From Pseudomonadota bacterium (GTDB taxonomy: Bacteria > Pseudomonadota > Alphaproteobacteria > Rhizobiales > Xanthobacteraceae), in NCBI GenBank assembly GCA_023417665.1, contig JAEZFA010000127.1, forward strand, positions 1-26,213: a stretch of DNA of 26,213 bases, written 5' to 3'. A model generated the notes under the pieces. It ran no database searches, was not told the origin of the DNA, and saw only the letters and a list, made by a program, of their open reading frames with translations. The position numbers and the translations under genes are program-made. Positions 15,120 through 23,298 of this stretch are shown here, piece after piece; position 1 is the first letter of the stretch, and each line of letters opens with the position of its first letter.

Positions 15120-15740
15120 TCAGATGCGCCGCGAAGTCCACTTCACCATCTGCACCAGCACGTCGGAGAATGCCTGATCGAGCGCGAGCGTCGCCGCCTG
15201 CCCGCTGGTGCCGCCTGCGGCGACACGCGCGGTGAGCACGGTGCCCGCGGCGATGCGGCCGCCGCGCTGGTAGACGATCTTCACCGAAAGCTCGACCACC
15301 GCCTGCGGCGTGTCATAGGCGGCAATCCCGAACTGGCGGACGTCGATGACAAGCACGTAGTCCCCGTTCACGCGGTCCTGTGCCTTGGCCACCGCGCGGA
15401 TGCGCGTGGAATTCTCGAACGACTGCACGATGCGCGCCTGCATCAGCTTCGGCAGGCGATCGACCCACTGGGCGTCGGGAAGATAGGCCACCTCGCTCGG
15501 CGAAGGCGAAATCACCACCTTCTCGGTGTCGAGTATCTGGAGCGCGGTCGGCTGTTCGATGACGAGGAGCCCGCGCGCCCGCGGCGGCAAGGCGCCGAAG
15601 TTCCGCGGTGCCGTGAGGTCGTAAGTCGGCGTGGGGTTGCTGCCGGTGCCGACGATGCCGCCGAGCACGCCGCCGCTGCACCCCGCGAGCGAGGCGGCCA
15701 GCACGACGCCCAGCGCGGCCCGCGCCGCACTGCCTGTCAT
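15120..15740 (-). CDS. PqiC-like ABC-transport auxiliary lipoprotein
   Basis: A 206-residue lipoprotein: the lipobox LAGC places the lipidated Cys at residue 21. The rest matches the ABC_trans_aux (PqiC/YmbA) family: YDLTAPRNF near the start of the mature part, the LLVIEQPTAL strand, SEVAYLPDAQWVDRLPKLMQARIVQSFE, then paired strands ending in an ALDQAFSDVLVQMVKW helix. PqiC is an outer-membrane lipoprotein that contacts the needle of the MCE protein PqiB. Here it is the last gene of the MCE operon, 57 bases after the MCE gene. The ATG at 15740 has GAGGA at 15746-15750; a TTG at 15773 would delay the signal peptide. Confidence 0.85.
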   Translation of the reverse strand: MTGSAARAALGVVLAASLAGCSGGVLGGIVGTGSNPTPTYDLTAPRNFGALPPRARGLLVIEQPTALQILDTEKVVISPSPSEVAYLPDAQWVDRLPKLMQARIVQSFENSTRIRAVAKAQDRVNGDYVLVIDVRQFGIAAYDTPQAVVELSVKIVYQRGGRIAAGTVLTARVAAGGTSGQAATLALDQAFSDVLVQMVKWTSRRI

Positions 15741-15797
15741 CCACTTCCTCACGCCACCCAAGCCCAACTGCAAACGCCTCTTTGAACCGTCGATTCT

Positions 15798-16622
15798 CTA
15801 GCGATTATATTGCGGCACGGTGCCGCCGTTGTTGAACAGGAACTGCCTCGGGTTCCGCTCGATATTACGCACCAGCCGGTCGATCTCTCCTACCGCCCGG
15901 CGCGCGTCGGTCGCAAGCGAGCGGAATTCGTTGAGCGTCGGCCCGGTCTGGTTGGAAATGTTGTTCGCCGCCTTGCGGATCGACTCCAGCGTCGGCCCGG
16001 CCTCGTTCGAGACGTTCTCGGCGGCCTTGCGGATCGACTCCGCCGCCGCGCGCACTTCGAGCAAGGTGTCGTTGGAGCGCGTCGCCAGCACCCGGGAGAC
16101 GTCGGTCAGATCCTTCATGATCTGCGCAAAACGCTCTTCATTGTCGGCGACGAGCTTGTCGAGCCGCTGCATCAGCTTGGCGGCGGCCTGGAACGCGTCG
16201 GTGGTGGGTTCCGCAACCAGCCGCGGCGGCCGGTCGCCCTTCTTGGTCTCCATCAGCATCGACGCCTTGGGATCGCCGCCGGTAAGCGCCACGGAAGCGA
16301 CGCCGGTGAGCCCCTGATATTCGAGCGTGACCTTGGTGTCGGTGCGGATCGGCGTGCTGCGGTTGACCTCGATGATCGCGACCACGGCGCGCGGAATGTC
16401 GGGAACAAGCGCAAGGCTGCGGACCTCGCCCACCCGGATGCCGTTGAAGTTCACGGTCGCGCCGGTGCGCAGGCCCGATACCGGGCCGTCGAAATAGATT
16501 TCGTACTGCGCCTTGGCTTCGCCGGTTCCAAGCCGCTGGAACCACCAGACGAACGCGAAAATGCCGGCCACGACGGCCAGCGTGAACACGCCGATCAGGA
16601 CGTAATTGGCGCGCGTTTCCAT
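15798..16622 (-). CDS. mlaD: MCE-domain lipid transport protein (MlaD-like)
   Basis: A 274-residue protein anchored by one N-terminal membrane helix (about 7-29), with one MCE domain (about 38-115: YEIYFDGPVSGLRTGATVNF, GIRVGEVRSL, LEYQGLTGVASVALTGG) and a long helical C-terminal tail (about 140-262). MCE proteins form hexameric rings that pass phospholipids across the periplasm. E. coli MlaD is shorter (183 residues) because it lacks such a tail. The tail contains a near-perfect 18-residue tandem duplication (195-212 and 213-230). The gene lies between the ATPase gene (15-base gap) and the PqiC-like lipoprotein. Confidence 0.92.
   Translation of the reverse strand: METRANYVLIGVFTLAVVAGIFAFVWWFQRLGTGEAKAQYEIYFDGPVSGLRTGATVNFNGIRVGEVRSLALVPDIPRAVVAIIEVNRSTPIRTDTKVTLEYQGLTGVASVALTGGDPKASMLMETKKGDRPPRLVAEPTTDAFQAAAKLMQRLDKLVADNEERFAQIMKDLTDVSRVLATRSNDTLLEVRAAAESIRKAAENVSNEAGPTLESIRKAANNISNQTGPTLNEFRSLATDARRAVGEIDRLVRNIERNPRQFLFNNGGTVPQYNR
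15933..16040 (-). repeat. Tandem 54-bp duplication in the MCE protein tail
   Basis: Two adjacent 54-base units encode ESIRKAAENVSNEAGPTL and ESIRKAANNISNQTGPTL, identical at 14 of 18 residues. Eighteen residues equal five whole alpha-helical turns, so both copies would present the same face. Confidence 0.9.
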
Positions 16623-16637
16623 GTCCGGTTCCGCTCC

Positions 16638-17465
16638 TTACGCCTTCCTGCCGCCGATGTTCCGGCTGGAGGCACGCTTGCCGTGGAAATAGGCCCTGAG
16701 CCAGGGGTGGTCGGATTTGAGCATGTCTTCGATCGGGCCCGTCGCAATGATCTTCCCGTCGGCAAGCGCCGCGATCCGGTCACAGGCGTTGTGAAGGCTG
16801 TCGAGGTCGTGGGTTACCATGAAAACCGTGAGGCCCAAAGTTTGCTGCAGGGCCTTGATCAGGTCGTCGAATTCTCCGGCGGAAATAGGGTCAAGGCCGG
16901 AAGTCGGCTCGTCCAGGAACACGATTTCTGGATCCAGCACCAGCGAGCGCGCCAGCGCCGCGCGCTTGATCATGCCGCCCGAGAGCTCGGAGGGGTACTT
17001 TTCGGCGACAAAAGCCGGCAGGCCCACCATTTCCAGCTTGGCGATGGCGATTTCGTCCATCAGCCGCTGCGACAGGTCGAGGTACTCCCGTAGCGGGAAC
17101 TGGATGTTCTGCCGGACCGTCAACGACGAGAACAGCGCACCGTGCTGGAACAGCACGCCCCAGCGCCGCTCGATCATCTGCCGCTCTTCCTCGTTCAGCC
17201 GGTCGAGATCCTCGCCGAAGACTTCGATCGTGCCCTTCTGCTTGCGCACGAGCCCGATGATGGTGCGCATGAGCACCGACTTGCCGCCGCCGGACGCACC
17301 GACGAAGCCGAGGATCTCCCCCTTCTTCACGTCGAGGTCGATGCCCTTGAGCACCGCGCGATCGCTGAACGACACCCAGACATCGCGCACGCGGATGATC
17401 GGATCGGCGGCGGCGGTTTTATCCGGCTGCATCTGCGTGGACGCTGCGCTTTCGATATTCGCCAT
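16638..17465 (-). CDS. mlaF: MlaF-like ABC transporter ATPase
   Basis: A 275-residue ATPase that powers the MCE lipid transporter from the cytoplasmic side. The Walker A motif GASGGGKS is at 56-63, the Q-loop Gln at 107, the signature LSGGM at 161-165, Walker B IVFLDE at 181-186, and the switch His at 219. The LSGGM (not LSGGQ) signature is typical of MlaF/Ttg2A ATPases. The ATG at 17465 follows the permease stop by five bases; a TTG at 17477 would overlap the permease gene. The C-terminal extension (HGKRASSRNIGGRKA) is short and basic. Confidence 0.94.
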   Translation of the reverse strand: MANIESAASTQMQPDKTAAADPIIRVRDVWVSFSDRAVLKGIDLDVKKGEILGFVGASGGGKSVLMRTIIGLVRKQKGTIEVFGEDLDRLNEEERQMIERRWGVLFQHGALFSSLTVRQNIQFPLREYLDLSQRLMDEIAIAKLEMVGLPAFVAEKYPSELSGGMIKRAALARSLVLDPEIVFLDEPTSGLDPISAGEFDDLIKALQQTLGLTVFMVTHDLDSLHNACDRIAALADGKIIATGPIEDMLKSDHPWLRAYFHGKRASSRNIGGRKA

Positions 17466-17470
17466 GCCGC

Positions 17471-18610
17471 TTACCAATCAATGCTGGCGAAGAAGATCGC
17501 AAACGCGCCGTCGAGCACGATCACGAGAAAGATGGATTTCACGACCGAGGCGGTGGTGTGCTCGCCGAGCGATTCCGCGCTGCCCTGCACCCGCAAGCCT
17601 TCGACGCAGGCGACAAGCCCGATCACCGCGCCCATGAACGGCGCCTTGATCATGCCGACCCAGAACGTCGACCACGAGATCGCATCGCGCAACCGCTCGA
17701 GAAACACCTCCGGCGAAAAGCCGCCATAGATCCACGCGGTAATCATGCCGCCGGCCAGTGCCGCCATGCTGCCGATGAACGTCAGGAGCGGCATCGCGAT
17801 GATCAGCGCGATCATGCGCGGCAGGATCAGGATTTCCATGGGATCGCGGCCCATGACCCTGAGCGCGTCGATCTCCTCGCGCATCTTCATCGAGCCGAGT
17901 TCGGCCGTATAGGCGCTGCCCGAGCGGCCCGCGATCATGATCGACGTAATCAGCACGCCGACTTCGCGCAGCACCAGGATGCCGACCATATCGACCACGA
18001 AAGTTTCCGCGCCGAACTTGCGGAAGTGAAAGATGCCCTGCTGCGCGAGGATGCCGCCGATCAGAAACAGAATGAGCACGACGATCGGGATCGAGCGGAA
18101 TCCGGCGCGGTCGATCTGGTTCACGACCGCCGTCATGCGGAAGGTCCAGGGCCGCAGGAAAACGCGGCCGAAGGAAACGACCGAAGCGCCGAGGAACTGC
18201 ACGAACTCGCCGGTATCCTTGACGAAGCTCACTGCGGTCTCGCCGAGATAGCTCAGCGTATTGACGACCGCGTTGTGGTCGTCCTCGCTCGCGTCCTTGC
18301 CGGTATTGGTCTGCTGCACTTCGTCGAGCAGGATGCGATAGCGCGGATCGAGGCCGACGATCTCGGCGGTCGCACCCTTGCTCTCCAGATCGCGGCGCAT
18401 GCGCTCGAGCAGCCAGGCGCCGGAGGTATCGAGCTGTTCGATATGGCTCGCATCGATCGCGACCTGCGGCGCCTTCGGCGTACGCGCCTCGACGTCGTTC
18501 ACGAGCGGCTCGATCTCGCCTGCGAACGACGAAATCCAGCGGCCCGTCGCTTCCAGCACGACAAGCCCGGCTTCTTCCTTCCGGTTCAGGGAGACTGCAT
18601 GCGCCGCCAA
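17471..18610 (-). CDS. mlaE: MlaE-like permease fused to an N-terminal STAS domain
   Basis: A 379-residue inner-membrane permease of the MCE transporter. Residues about 8-105 are a STAS domain (VAIDASHIEQLDTSGAWLLERM), the role played by separate MlaB in E. coli. From about 150 on comes the MlaE/YrbE domain with the conserved LREVGVLITSIMIAGRSGSA and ELGSMKMREEIDALRVMG segments and about five membrane helices. It is the first gene of the operon. No ATG is available near the N-terminus: a TTG at 18610 has GGAG seven bases upstream, while a TTG at 18616 sits too close to it. It is divergent from the epimerase gene. Confidence 0.92.
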   Translation of the reverse strand: MAAHAVSLNRKEEAGLVVLEATGRWISSFAGEIEPLVNDVEARTPKAPQVAIDASHIEQLDTSGAWLLERMRRDLESKGATAEIVGLDPRYRILLDEVQQTNTGKDASEDDHNAVVNTLSYLGETAVSFVKDTGEFVQFLGASVVSFGRVFLRPWTFRMTAVVNQIDRAGFRSIPIVVLILFLIGGILAQQGIFHFRKFGAETFVVDMVGILVLREVGVLITSIMIAGRSGSAYTAELGSMKMREEIDALRVMGRDPMEILILPRMIALIIAMPLLTFIGSMAALAGGMITAWIYGGFSPEVFLERLRDAISWSTFWVGMIKAPFMGAVIGLVACVEGLRVQGSAESLGEHTTASVVKSIFLVIVLDGAFAIFFASIDW

Positions 18611-18690
18611 AACCAACTCCAGCTACTCGTCGAAATCTGCCCGCTTCCGGGGCCGCTGATGGCTGCTAATACTTATCACAGCGCCACACC

Positions 18691-18695
18691 GGAGG
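18691..18695 (+). promoter_or_regulatory. Ribosome binding site fixing the epimerase GTG start
   Basis: GGAGG at 18691-18695 stands six bases before the GTG at 18702. The in-frame ATG at 18735 has no good site, so the GTG is preferred. Confidence 0.7.
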
Positions 18696-18701
18696 CCGGT
18701 C

Positions 18702-19715
18702 GTGGCAGTTAAGTTCCACGAAAGAGTGACATTTATGCCGCGGCGTCTGTCGTTCCGGGTCGAGAAATGGTCGATTTCCGGGGCCTTTACCATCAGCCGG
18801 GGGGCAAAGACCGAGGCCGCCGTGATCGTGGCGGAAATTACCGACGGGCCCCATCGGGGCCGGGGCGAATGCGTGCCCTACGCCCGCTACGGTGAGTCGC
18901 TGGAAAGTGTCGGCTGGGAGATCGAGCAGGCCGCCCCCGCGATTGCGGAGGGCATGGACCGCGCCACGCTCCGCCAGACCATGAAGGCAGGCGCCGCCCG
19001 CAACGCCATCGACTGCGCGCTCTGGGATCTCGAAGCCAAAAGTTCCGGCCGGCCGGTGAACGTGCTTGCGCGATTGCGGCCGCCGATGCCGGTCACGACC
19101 GCCTATACGCTGAGCCTCGATACGCCCGAGAACATGGCGCAGGCCGCGAAACGCGCGGCGCGGCCCGTCTTGAAACTGAAACTTGGCGCCGACGGCGACG
19201 CCGCGCGTCTTCAGGCGATCCGCGGCGCGGTGCCTTCCGCACGCCTGATCGCAGATGCCAACGAAGGCTGGTCGGCGGGAAACCTCGAGGAAAATCTCAG
19301 CGCCTGTGCGGCCGCCGGCGTTTCGCTGATCGAACAGCCGCTGCCCGCGGGCGAGGACGAAATCCTGCGCAATCTTCCGCGCGCCGTCCCGCTCTGCGCC
19401 GACGAGAGCTTCCACGACCGCGAAAGTTTCTCGCGCATCGAAGGCAAATACGATGCGATCAACATCAAGCTCGACAAGACCGGCGGGCTGACCGAAGCGC
19501 TGCTCGTGGCGGAGGAAGCGCAGGCGCGCGGCCTTTCCATCATGATCGGCTGCATGGTCGCGACCTCGCTTGCCATGGCACCGGCGCTGCTGCTCGCGGA
19601 TCGCGCGGACTTCGTCGATCTCGATGGACCGCTGCTGCTCGCAAAGGATCGCGCGCACGGCCTGCGTTACGCGGGCTCCACCGTCTTCCCGCCCGAGCCC
19701 GCGCTCTGGGGCTGA
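18702..19715 (+). CDS. Dipeptide (L-Ala-D/L-Glu) epimerase, enolase superfamily
   Basis: A 337-residue cytoplasmic enzyme that likely converts L-Ala-D-Glu from peptidoglycan turnover into L-Ala-L-Glu for use as a nutrient. The N-terminal capping domain (about 15-120) is followed by a TIM barrel with the base KLK (Lys160), metal ligands Asp185 (ADANEGW), Glu211 (EQP) and Asp234 (CADES), and the opposite base Lys256 in NIKLDKTGG. This set is typical of the muconate-lactonizing/epimerase subgroup, and NIKLDKTGGLTEAL is close to the E. coli YcjG motif. Exact dipeptide preference cannot be read here. The gene is divergent from the MCE operon and overlaps the MFS gene tail to tail by 49 bases. Confidence 0.9.
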   Translation: MAVKFHERVTFMPRRLSFRVEKWSISGAFTISRGAKTEAAVIVAEITDGPHRGRGECVPYARYGESLESVGWEIEQAAPAIAEGMDRATLRQTMKAGAARNAIDCALWDLEAKSSGRPVNVLARLRPPMPVTTAYTLSLDTPENMAQAAKRAARPVLKLKLGADGDAARLQAIRGAVPSARLIADANEGWSAGNLEENLSACAAAGVSLIEQPLPAGEDEILRNLPRAVPLCADESFHDRESFSRIEGKYDAINIKLDKTGGLTEALLVAEEAQARGLSIMIGCMVATSLAMAPALLLADRADFVDLDGPLLLAKDRAHGLRYAGSTVFPPEPALWG

Positions 19716-20860
19716 AACCACGCGGCGACGGCAAGCGCGAGCCCGACAAGCGCAATCACGGACGAACCGAAAAAGGCATAGGCGCCGTAGCGCGCATAAA
19801 GCGGCCCGGCGGCAAAGGTCGCGAGCAGCATCGCGATACTGACCGCGGCCGACGAGAAGGTCTGCGCCCGTCCCTGTGCGCCCGCGCCGCCGCTTTCGCC
19901 CGCGACCGAAACCATGCCGAGAAACGTCGCGGTGAAGGTGAAGGCGTGCATCATCATCAGCGGCACAAGCAGGGCCTGCGGCGGATCGAGTGCGGTGAGC
20001 CCGAAGCGGATGATCGAGGAGACACCGCCGAGCATGATGAGCGCGATCGGCGAGAAGCGGCGCAACGCAATCGTCGCGAAATAGAACACCACCACTTCCG
20101 CCGCGACGCCGATGCCCCAGAGAAACCCGACCATGCTCGATGAAATGCCGCTCGCGCGCCAATGCACCGAGCCGAAAGCATAAAGCGCGGCGTGGCTCGC
20201 CTGCACGCAGGCCGCGGCACAGACCGCAAGCACCACGCGGCGGCTGATCTTCGGCGGCCTGCCCGCTTCCGACGCGCTCACCTGTTGCAGCCGCGGCATC
20301 ATCTGTGCGGTGAGCGCGAACGCGACGAGCGACGCGGCAATCAGCCAGACGATGGAAGCCGGCGGCAGCACTTCGAGCGCGACGCCAAGCACGACATTGG
20401 CGGCGATGAAAGACACCGATCCCCAGAGTCGCGCGCGGCCGTAGTCGATGCCTCTCTCCCGCGCGAGCCGGACCCCGAAGGCATCAGTCAGCGGAAAGGC
20501 GGGGCCCCAGAAGATCGTCGCGAGCGCCACCAGAAGCAGCACCGACGCGGTGCCGGGCGCGAGCGCCATCAGCGCAAAAGCCGCCGCCGCGCCGAGCCCA
20601 AGCACCGCAAGAAAGCGCCGCGGCCTGCCGATCCGGTCCGAGAGGATTCCGGCAGCCGGGTTGGCGAGCAGCCGCACGCCCATCGGAATGCCGACAGCAA
20701 GACCGATCGCCTCGGGCGAAAAGCCCAGCGAAGCGAGGAAAACCGGGAAAAACGGCAGATAAAACCCCGGCGCGACGAACAGCGCGGCATAGACCGCCGC
20801 AAGGGTTCGCGAGCCCGTCGAACCGGCGAGCAAAGCGCTAGTGGGCTCCGAACCGGACAA
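19667..20860 (-). CDS. MFS transporter (HcaT/LacY-like group)
   Basis: A 397-residue inner-membrane transporter with twelve hydrophobic helices. The loop after helix 2 carries NPAAGILSDRIGRPRR, the MFS motif with D-R-x-G-R. The first helix (FVAPGFYLPFFPVFLASLGFSPEAIG) and ARLWGSVSFI in helix 5 resemble the 3-phenylpropionate (HcaT) and nucleoside/oligosaccharide symporter group. The substrate is unknown. The best start is a TTG at 20860 with only weak ribosome-site support. The 3' end overlaps the opposing epimerase gene by 49 bases, so the two are not an operon. Confidence 0.88.
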   Translation of the reverse strand: MSGSEPTSALLAGSTGSRTLAAVYAALFVAPGFYLPFFPVFLASLGFSPEAIGLAVGIPMGVRLLANPAAGILSDRIGRPRRFLAVLGLGAAAAFALMALAPGTASVLLLVALATIFWGPAFPLTDAFGVRLARERGIDYGRARLWGSVSFIAANVVLGVALEVLPPASIVWLIAASLVAFALTAQMMPRLQQVSASEAGRPPKISRRVVLAVCAAACVQASHAALYAFGSVHWRASGISSSMVGFLWGIGVAAEVVVFYFATIALRRFSPIALIMLGGVSSIIRFGLTALDPPQALLVPLMMMHAFTFTATFLGMVSVAGESGGAGAQGRAQTFSSAAVSIAMLLATFAAGPLYARYGAYAFFGSSVIALVGLALAVAAWFQPQSAGSGGKTVEPA

Positions 20861-20933
20861 AGGTTATCTTTCGTAAGTGATTCACGTTCATGGTCATCAA
20901 GGAATCAGCGCTTCTACCCGATCCGGACCTGAA

Positions 20934-21797
20934 ATGCCGCTACCGCCCGCCCATCAGCCGATCTCCGAAACCGACTACGAAGCCATCGAAGCAGCGGTGA
21001 AGGAGACTGCGCGCGGCAGGTGGTTCCTCGACGAATACGCCTATCGCAACCGCAACGCCGACACCAAGCTCGTGCTCGACGCGATCCAGCGCCTGCAACG
21101 CTCGGTGCTCGGCGCCGACGCCCTTCCCGCACCCGCGCCGCAGGCACCGACGCTCGGCAAGGAACTGCGCGAGATCGAGCACACCGCGGACGAAACCCGC
21201 GCCGTGCTCTCGCAGATCGAAACCACGCGCCGGCGCGACGGCGACCTCGGCAAGGAACTCGACAACGTCGTCGCCGCGCAGACGCAGGCGATCACCGAAA
21301 TCCTTTCCGACGCGGAGCGGATCGGCGAAATATCGGCAAGCCTGCGCGCGCAGGGCATCGGCGGAAATTATTGCGATCGTCTCGATGGGTTGTCGGCGCA
21401 CATCAATACGGTCTGCGCGTTTCAGGACCTGACCGGGCAGCGGTCGCACAAGGTCGCGCTGGCATTGCGCGTGCTCGAAGCGCGCGTCGCCGCACTTGCA
21501 AAGCTCTGGCAGGTCCAGGCCGCCGCGGAACACGCCATGGAGCCGCATGCCGTCACGCTGGACGTTCCGGCGAAGGACGACGCGCTACCCAAGCAGGACG
21601 TTTCGATCGACCATGACGTGTTCTGGGAGGAGGCCGCCACCGCGCCGGTCCCGGAGCCGGCTCCATCCGTGCCCGCACAATCCATCGCGCCGGAAGCGGA
21701 AACGCAAACGGCGCCGCAAGCTGCGACGCCGTCTGCTCCGAAGCGGACCGAACTCGACAGGCTGACCTTCGACGAACGGCTCGCGCTGTTTACCTGA
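20934..21797 (+). CDS. cheZ: CheZ-type protein phosphatase
   Basis: A 287-residue helical protein with the CheZ active-site motif CAFQDLTGQRSHK. Asp165 and Gln169 match the pair that in E. coli CheZ coordinates and dephosphorylates CheY-P. Residues about 90-195 would form the long helical hairpin of the dimer. A long Pro/Ala-rich linker (about 225-270) leads to a short C-terminal amphipathic segment (ELDRLTFDERLALF), arranged like the CheY-tethering helix of CheZ. No chemotaxis gene is in the window, so the target response regulator is unknown. The ATG at 20934 has GGA with six-base spacing; a GTG at 20877 would add 19 residues. It meets the DUF4189 gene tail to tail six bases away. Confidence 0.85.
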   Translation: MPLPPAHQPISETDYEAIEAAVKETARGRWFLDEYAYRNRNADTKLVLDAIQRLQRSVLGADALPAPAPQAPTLGKELREIEHTADETRAVLSQIETTRRRDGDLGKELDNVVAAQTQAITEILSDAERIGEISASLRAQGIGGNYCDRLDGLSAHINTVCAFQDLTGQRSHKVALALRVLEARVAALAKLWQVQAAAEHAMEPHAVTLDVPAKDDALPKQDVSIDHDVFWEEAATAPVPEPAPSVPAQSIAPEAETQTAPQAATPSAPKRTELDRLTFDERLALFT

Positions 21798-21803
21798 CGC
21801 GAA

Positions 21804-22199
21804 CTAGCGCGCGTTTCCGGTACAGAATTCCGTCAGCACGCGGCAGTCGTTGCCGCCGTCATTGCGGCAATTGCGCAATGCGCGCTGCGAACGCTCCTCG
21901 CGCGTGAAGCCGCTCACCCAGTTGATGATGACGTTCTTGGAATCCTCGTTGCGCGCAACGGCGACGCAGACGTTCTGGAACACGCGCAACACCTGACAGC
22001 CGCGGCTGTGCTTGCCGCATTCCTGCACCGCACGATCCTGCGCGACGTCGAGGCTATCGAAATTACGCGACGAGCCCCAGGCGCCGTCCGGCGCTACCGC
22101 AAAGGCACCATATCCCTGCGCCTGTGCGCCGGATGCGGCGCCAAGCACGAACAGAAAACCGAGAGCAAAGAAAAACTGCTTCACGCCAAAACGGGCCAT
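21804..22199 (-). CDS. Exported DUF4189-family protein
   Basis: A 131-residue secreted protein with a signal peptide (hydrophobic FFFALGFLFVLGAASG, cut at AQA-Q). The mature part begins GYGAFAVAPDGAWGSSRN and contains CGKHSRGC and, later, CRNDGGNDCRVLTEFC: six or more cysteines that probably form disulfides in the periplasm. The AFAV-x-P-x-GA-x-G start and spaced Cys pairs match DUF4189; the biochemical role is unknown. The ATG at 22199 is preceded by GGGGAAGG; an ATG at 22211 would add four residues. It may be the last gene of the minus-strand group. Confidence 0.85.
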   Translation of the reverse strand: MARFGVKQFFFALGFLFVLGAASGAQAQGYGAFAVAPDGAWGSSRNFDSLDVAQDRAVQECGKHSRGCQVLRVFQNVCVAVARNEDSKNVIINWVSGFTREERSQRALRNCRNDGGNDCRVLTEFCTGNAR

Positions 22200-22271
22200 A
22201 GCCTTCCCCATGGAGTTGATTTCGCGGGCGAGCCTAGAGGCGCGGCGGCCGGGCCGCAATATCACGCGCGA

Positions 22272-23264
22272 TCAATAGCCGGTGATGGCACGGGCAAAAA
22301 TTCCGGCATCGGCATTGCCGCCGGACAGCACCGCCACCGCGACCTTGCCGCGGACATCGAGCTTTCCGGCCAGGATCGCGGCAAGCGCGACCGCGCCGCC
22401 CGGCTCGACCACGAGCTTCAGTTCGCGGAAGGCAAAGGCCATGGCCGCGAGCACTTCCTCGTCGCTGGCGGATACCCCCTCGCCGCAAAGCGGCTTGGTG
22501 ATCTCGAAGGTGATCCGGCCGGGATCGGCCATCAGGAGCGCGTCGCAGATCGAGCCGGTAATGCGTTCGTTCTTCTCGCGCCGGCCCGAGCGGAACGAGC
22601 GGGCATGGTCGTCGAACAGTTCCGGCTCCGCCGTCACCACCCGCGCCTGCGGATGACGCGACTTCACGGCAAGCGCGATGCCTGCCGCAAGCCCGCCGCC
22701 GGAGGCCGGCATGGTCACGATGTCGGGCGCCAGCGAAAGCGCGGAAAGATCGCGGGCGATCTCCAGTCCGATGGTGCCCTGCCCGGCGATCACATGAAAA
22801 TCGTCGAACGGCGGCACCACCACCGCGCCGCGTTCGCTCGCAATGCGCCGCGCAATTGCATCGCGGTCTTCGGTCGCGCGGTCGTAAAGCACGACTTCGG
22901 CACCGTGCCCGCGGGTGCGCTCCTGCTTCACCTTCGGCGCATCCGACGGCATCACGATCACGGCCTGCACGCCTGCGAGCTTGGCGGCGAGCGCGACGCC
23001 TTGCGCGTGATTGCCCGATGAAAAGGCGACCACGCCGCCCTTGCGCTCGTCCGCGGTCAACCGGGAAATCCGGTTATAGGCGCCGCGGAACTTGAACGAC
23101 CCGGTGCGCTGCAGCACTTCCGGTTTCAGGAACACGCGCCCGCCGGTTTTCTCGTCGAGCGCATCACAGCGCAAAAGCGGCGTACGCACGGCAACCCCTG
23201 CGAGCGCGCGCGCGGCATCTTCAATATCGGCAGCAGTCGGAAGCGATTGTGCAGGGTTCAGCAT
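22272..23264 (-). CDS. PLP-dependent threonine/serine dehydratase-like enzyme
   Basis: A 330-residue fold-type II PLP enzyme. Lys58 in GSFKFRGA binds the cofactor, SGNHAQG (83-89) holds the substrate carboxylate, ASGGGLAAG (188-195) binds the phosphate, and LSGGNAD lies near the C-terminus. It lacks the C-terminal ACT regulatory domain of biosynthetic IlvA, so it is a catabolic threonine dehydratase, serine racemase or hydroxyaspartate ammonia-lyase relative; the sequence does not decide. It starts 34 bases after the Agt-like gene stop on the same strand. Confidence 0.9.
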   Translation of the reverse strand: MLNPAQSLPTAADIEDAARALAGVAVRTPLLRCDALDEKTGGRVFLKPEVLQRTGSFKFRGAYNRISRLTADERKGGVVAFSSGNHAQGVALAAKLAGVQAVIVMPSDAPKVKQERTRGHGAEVVLYDRATEDRDAIARRIASERGAVVVPPFDDFHVIAGQGTIGLEIARDLSALSLAPDIVTMPASGGGLAAGIALAVKSRHPQARVVTAEPELFDDHARSFRSGRREKNERITGSICDALLMADPGRITFEITKPLCGEGVSASDEEVLAAMAFAFRELKLVVEPGGAVALAAILAGKLDVRGKVAVAVLSGGNADAGIFARAITGY

Positions 23265-23298
23265 GGCCCGCGGAAACTATGCGTCCCGCGCGCCGCTG

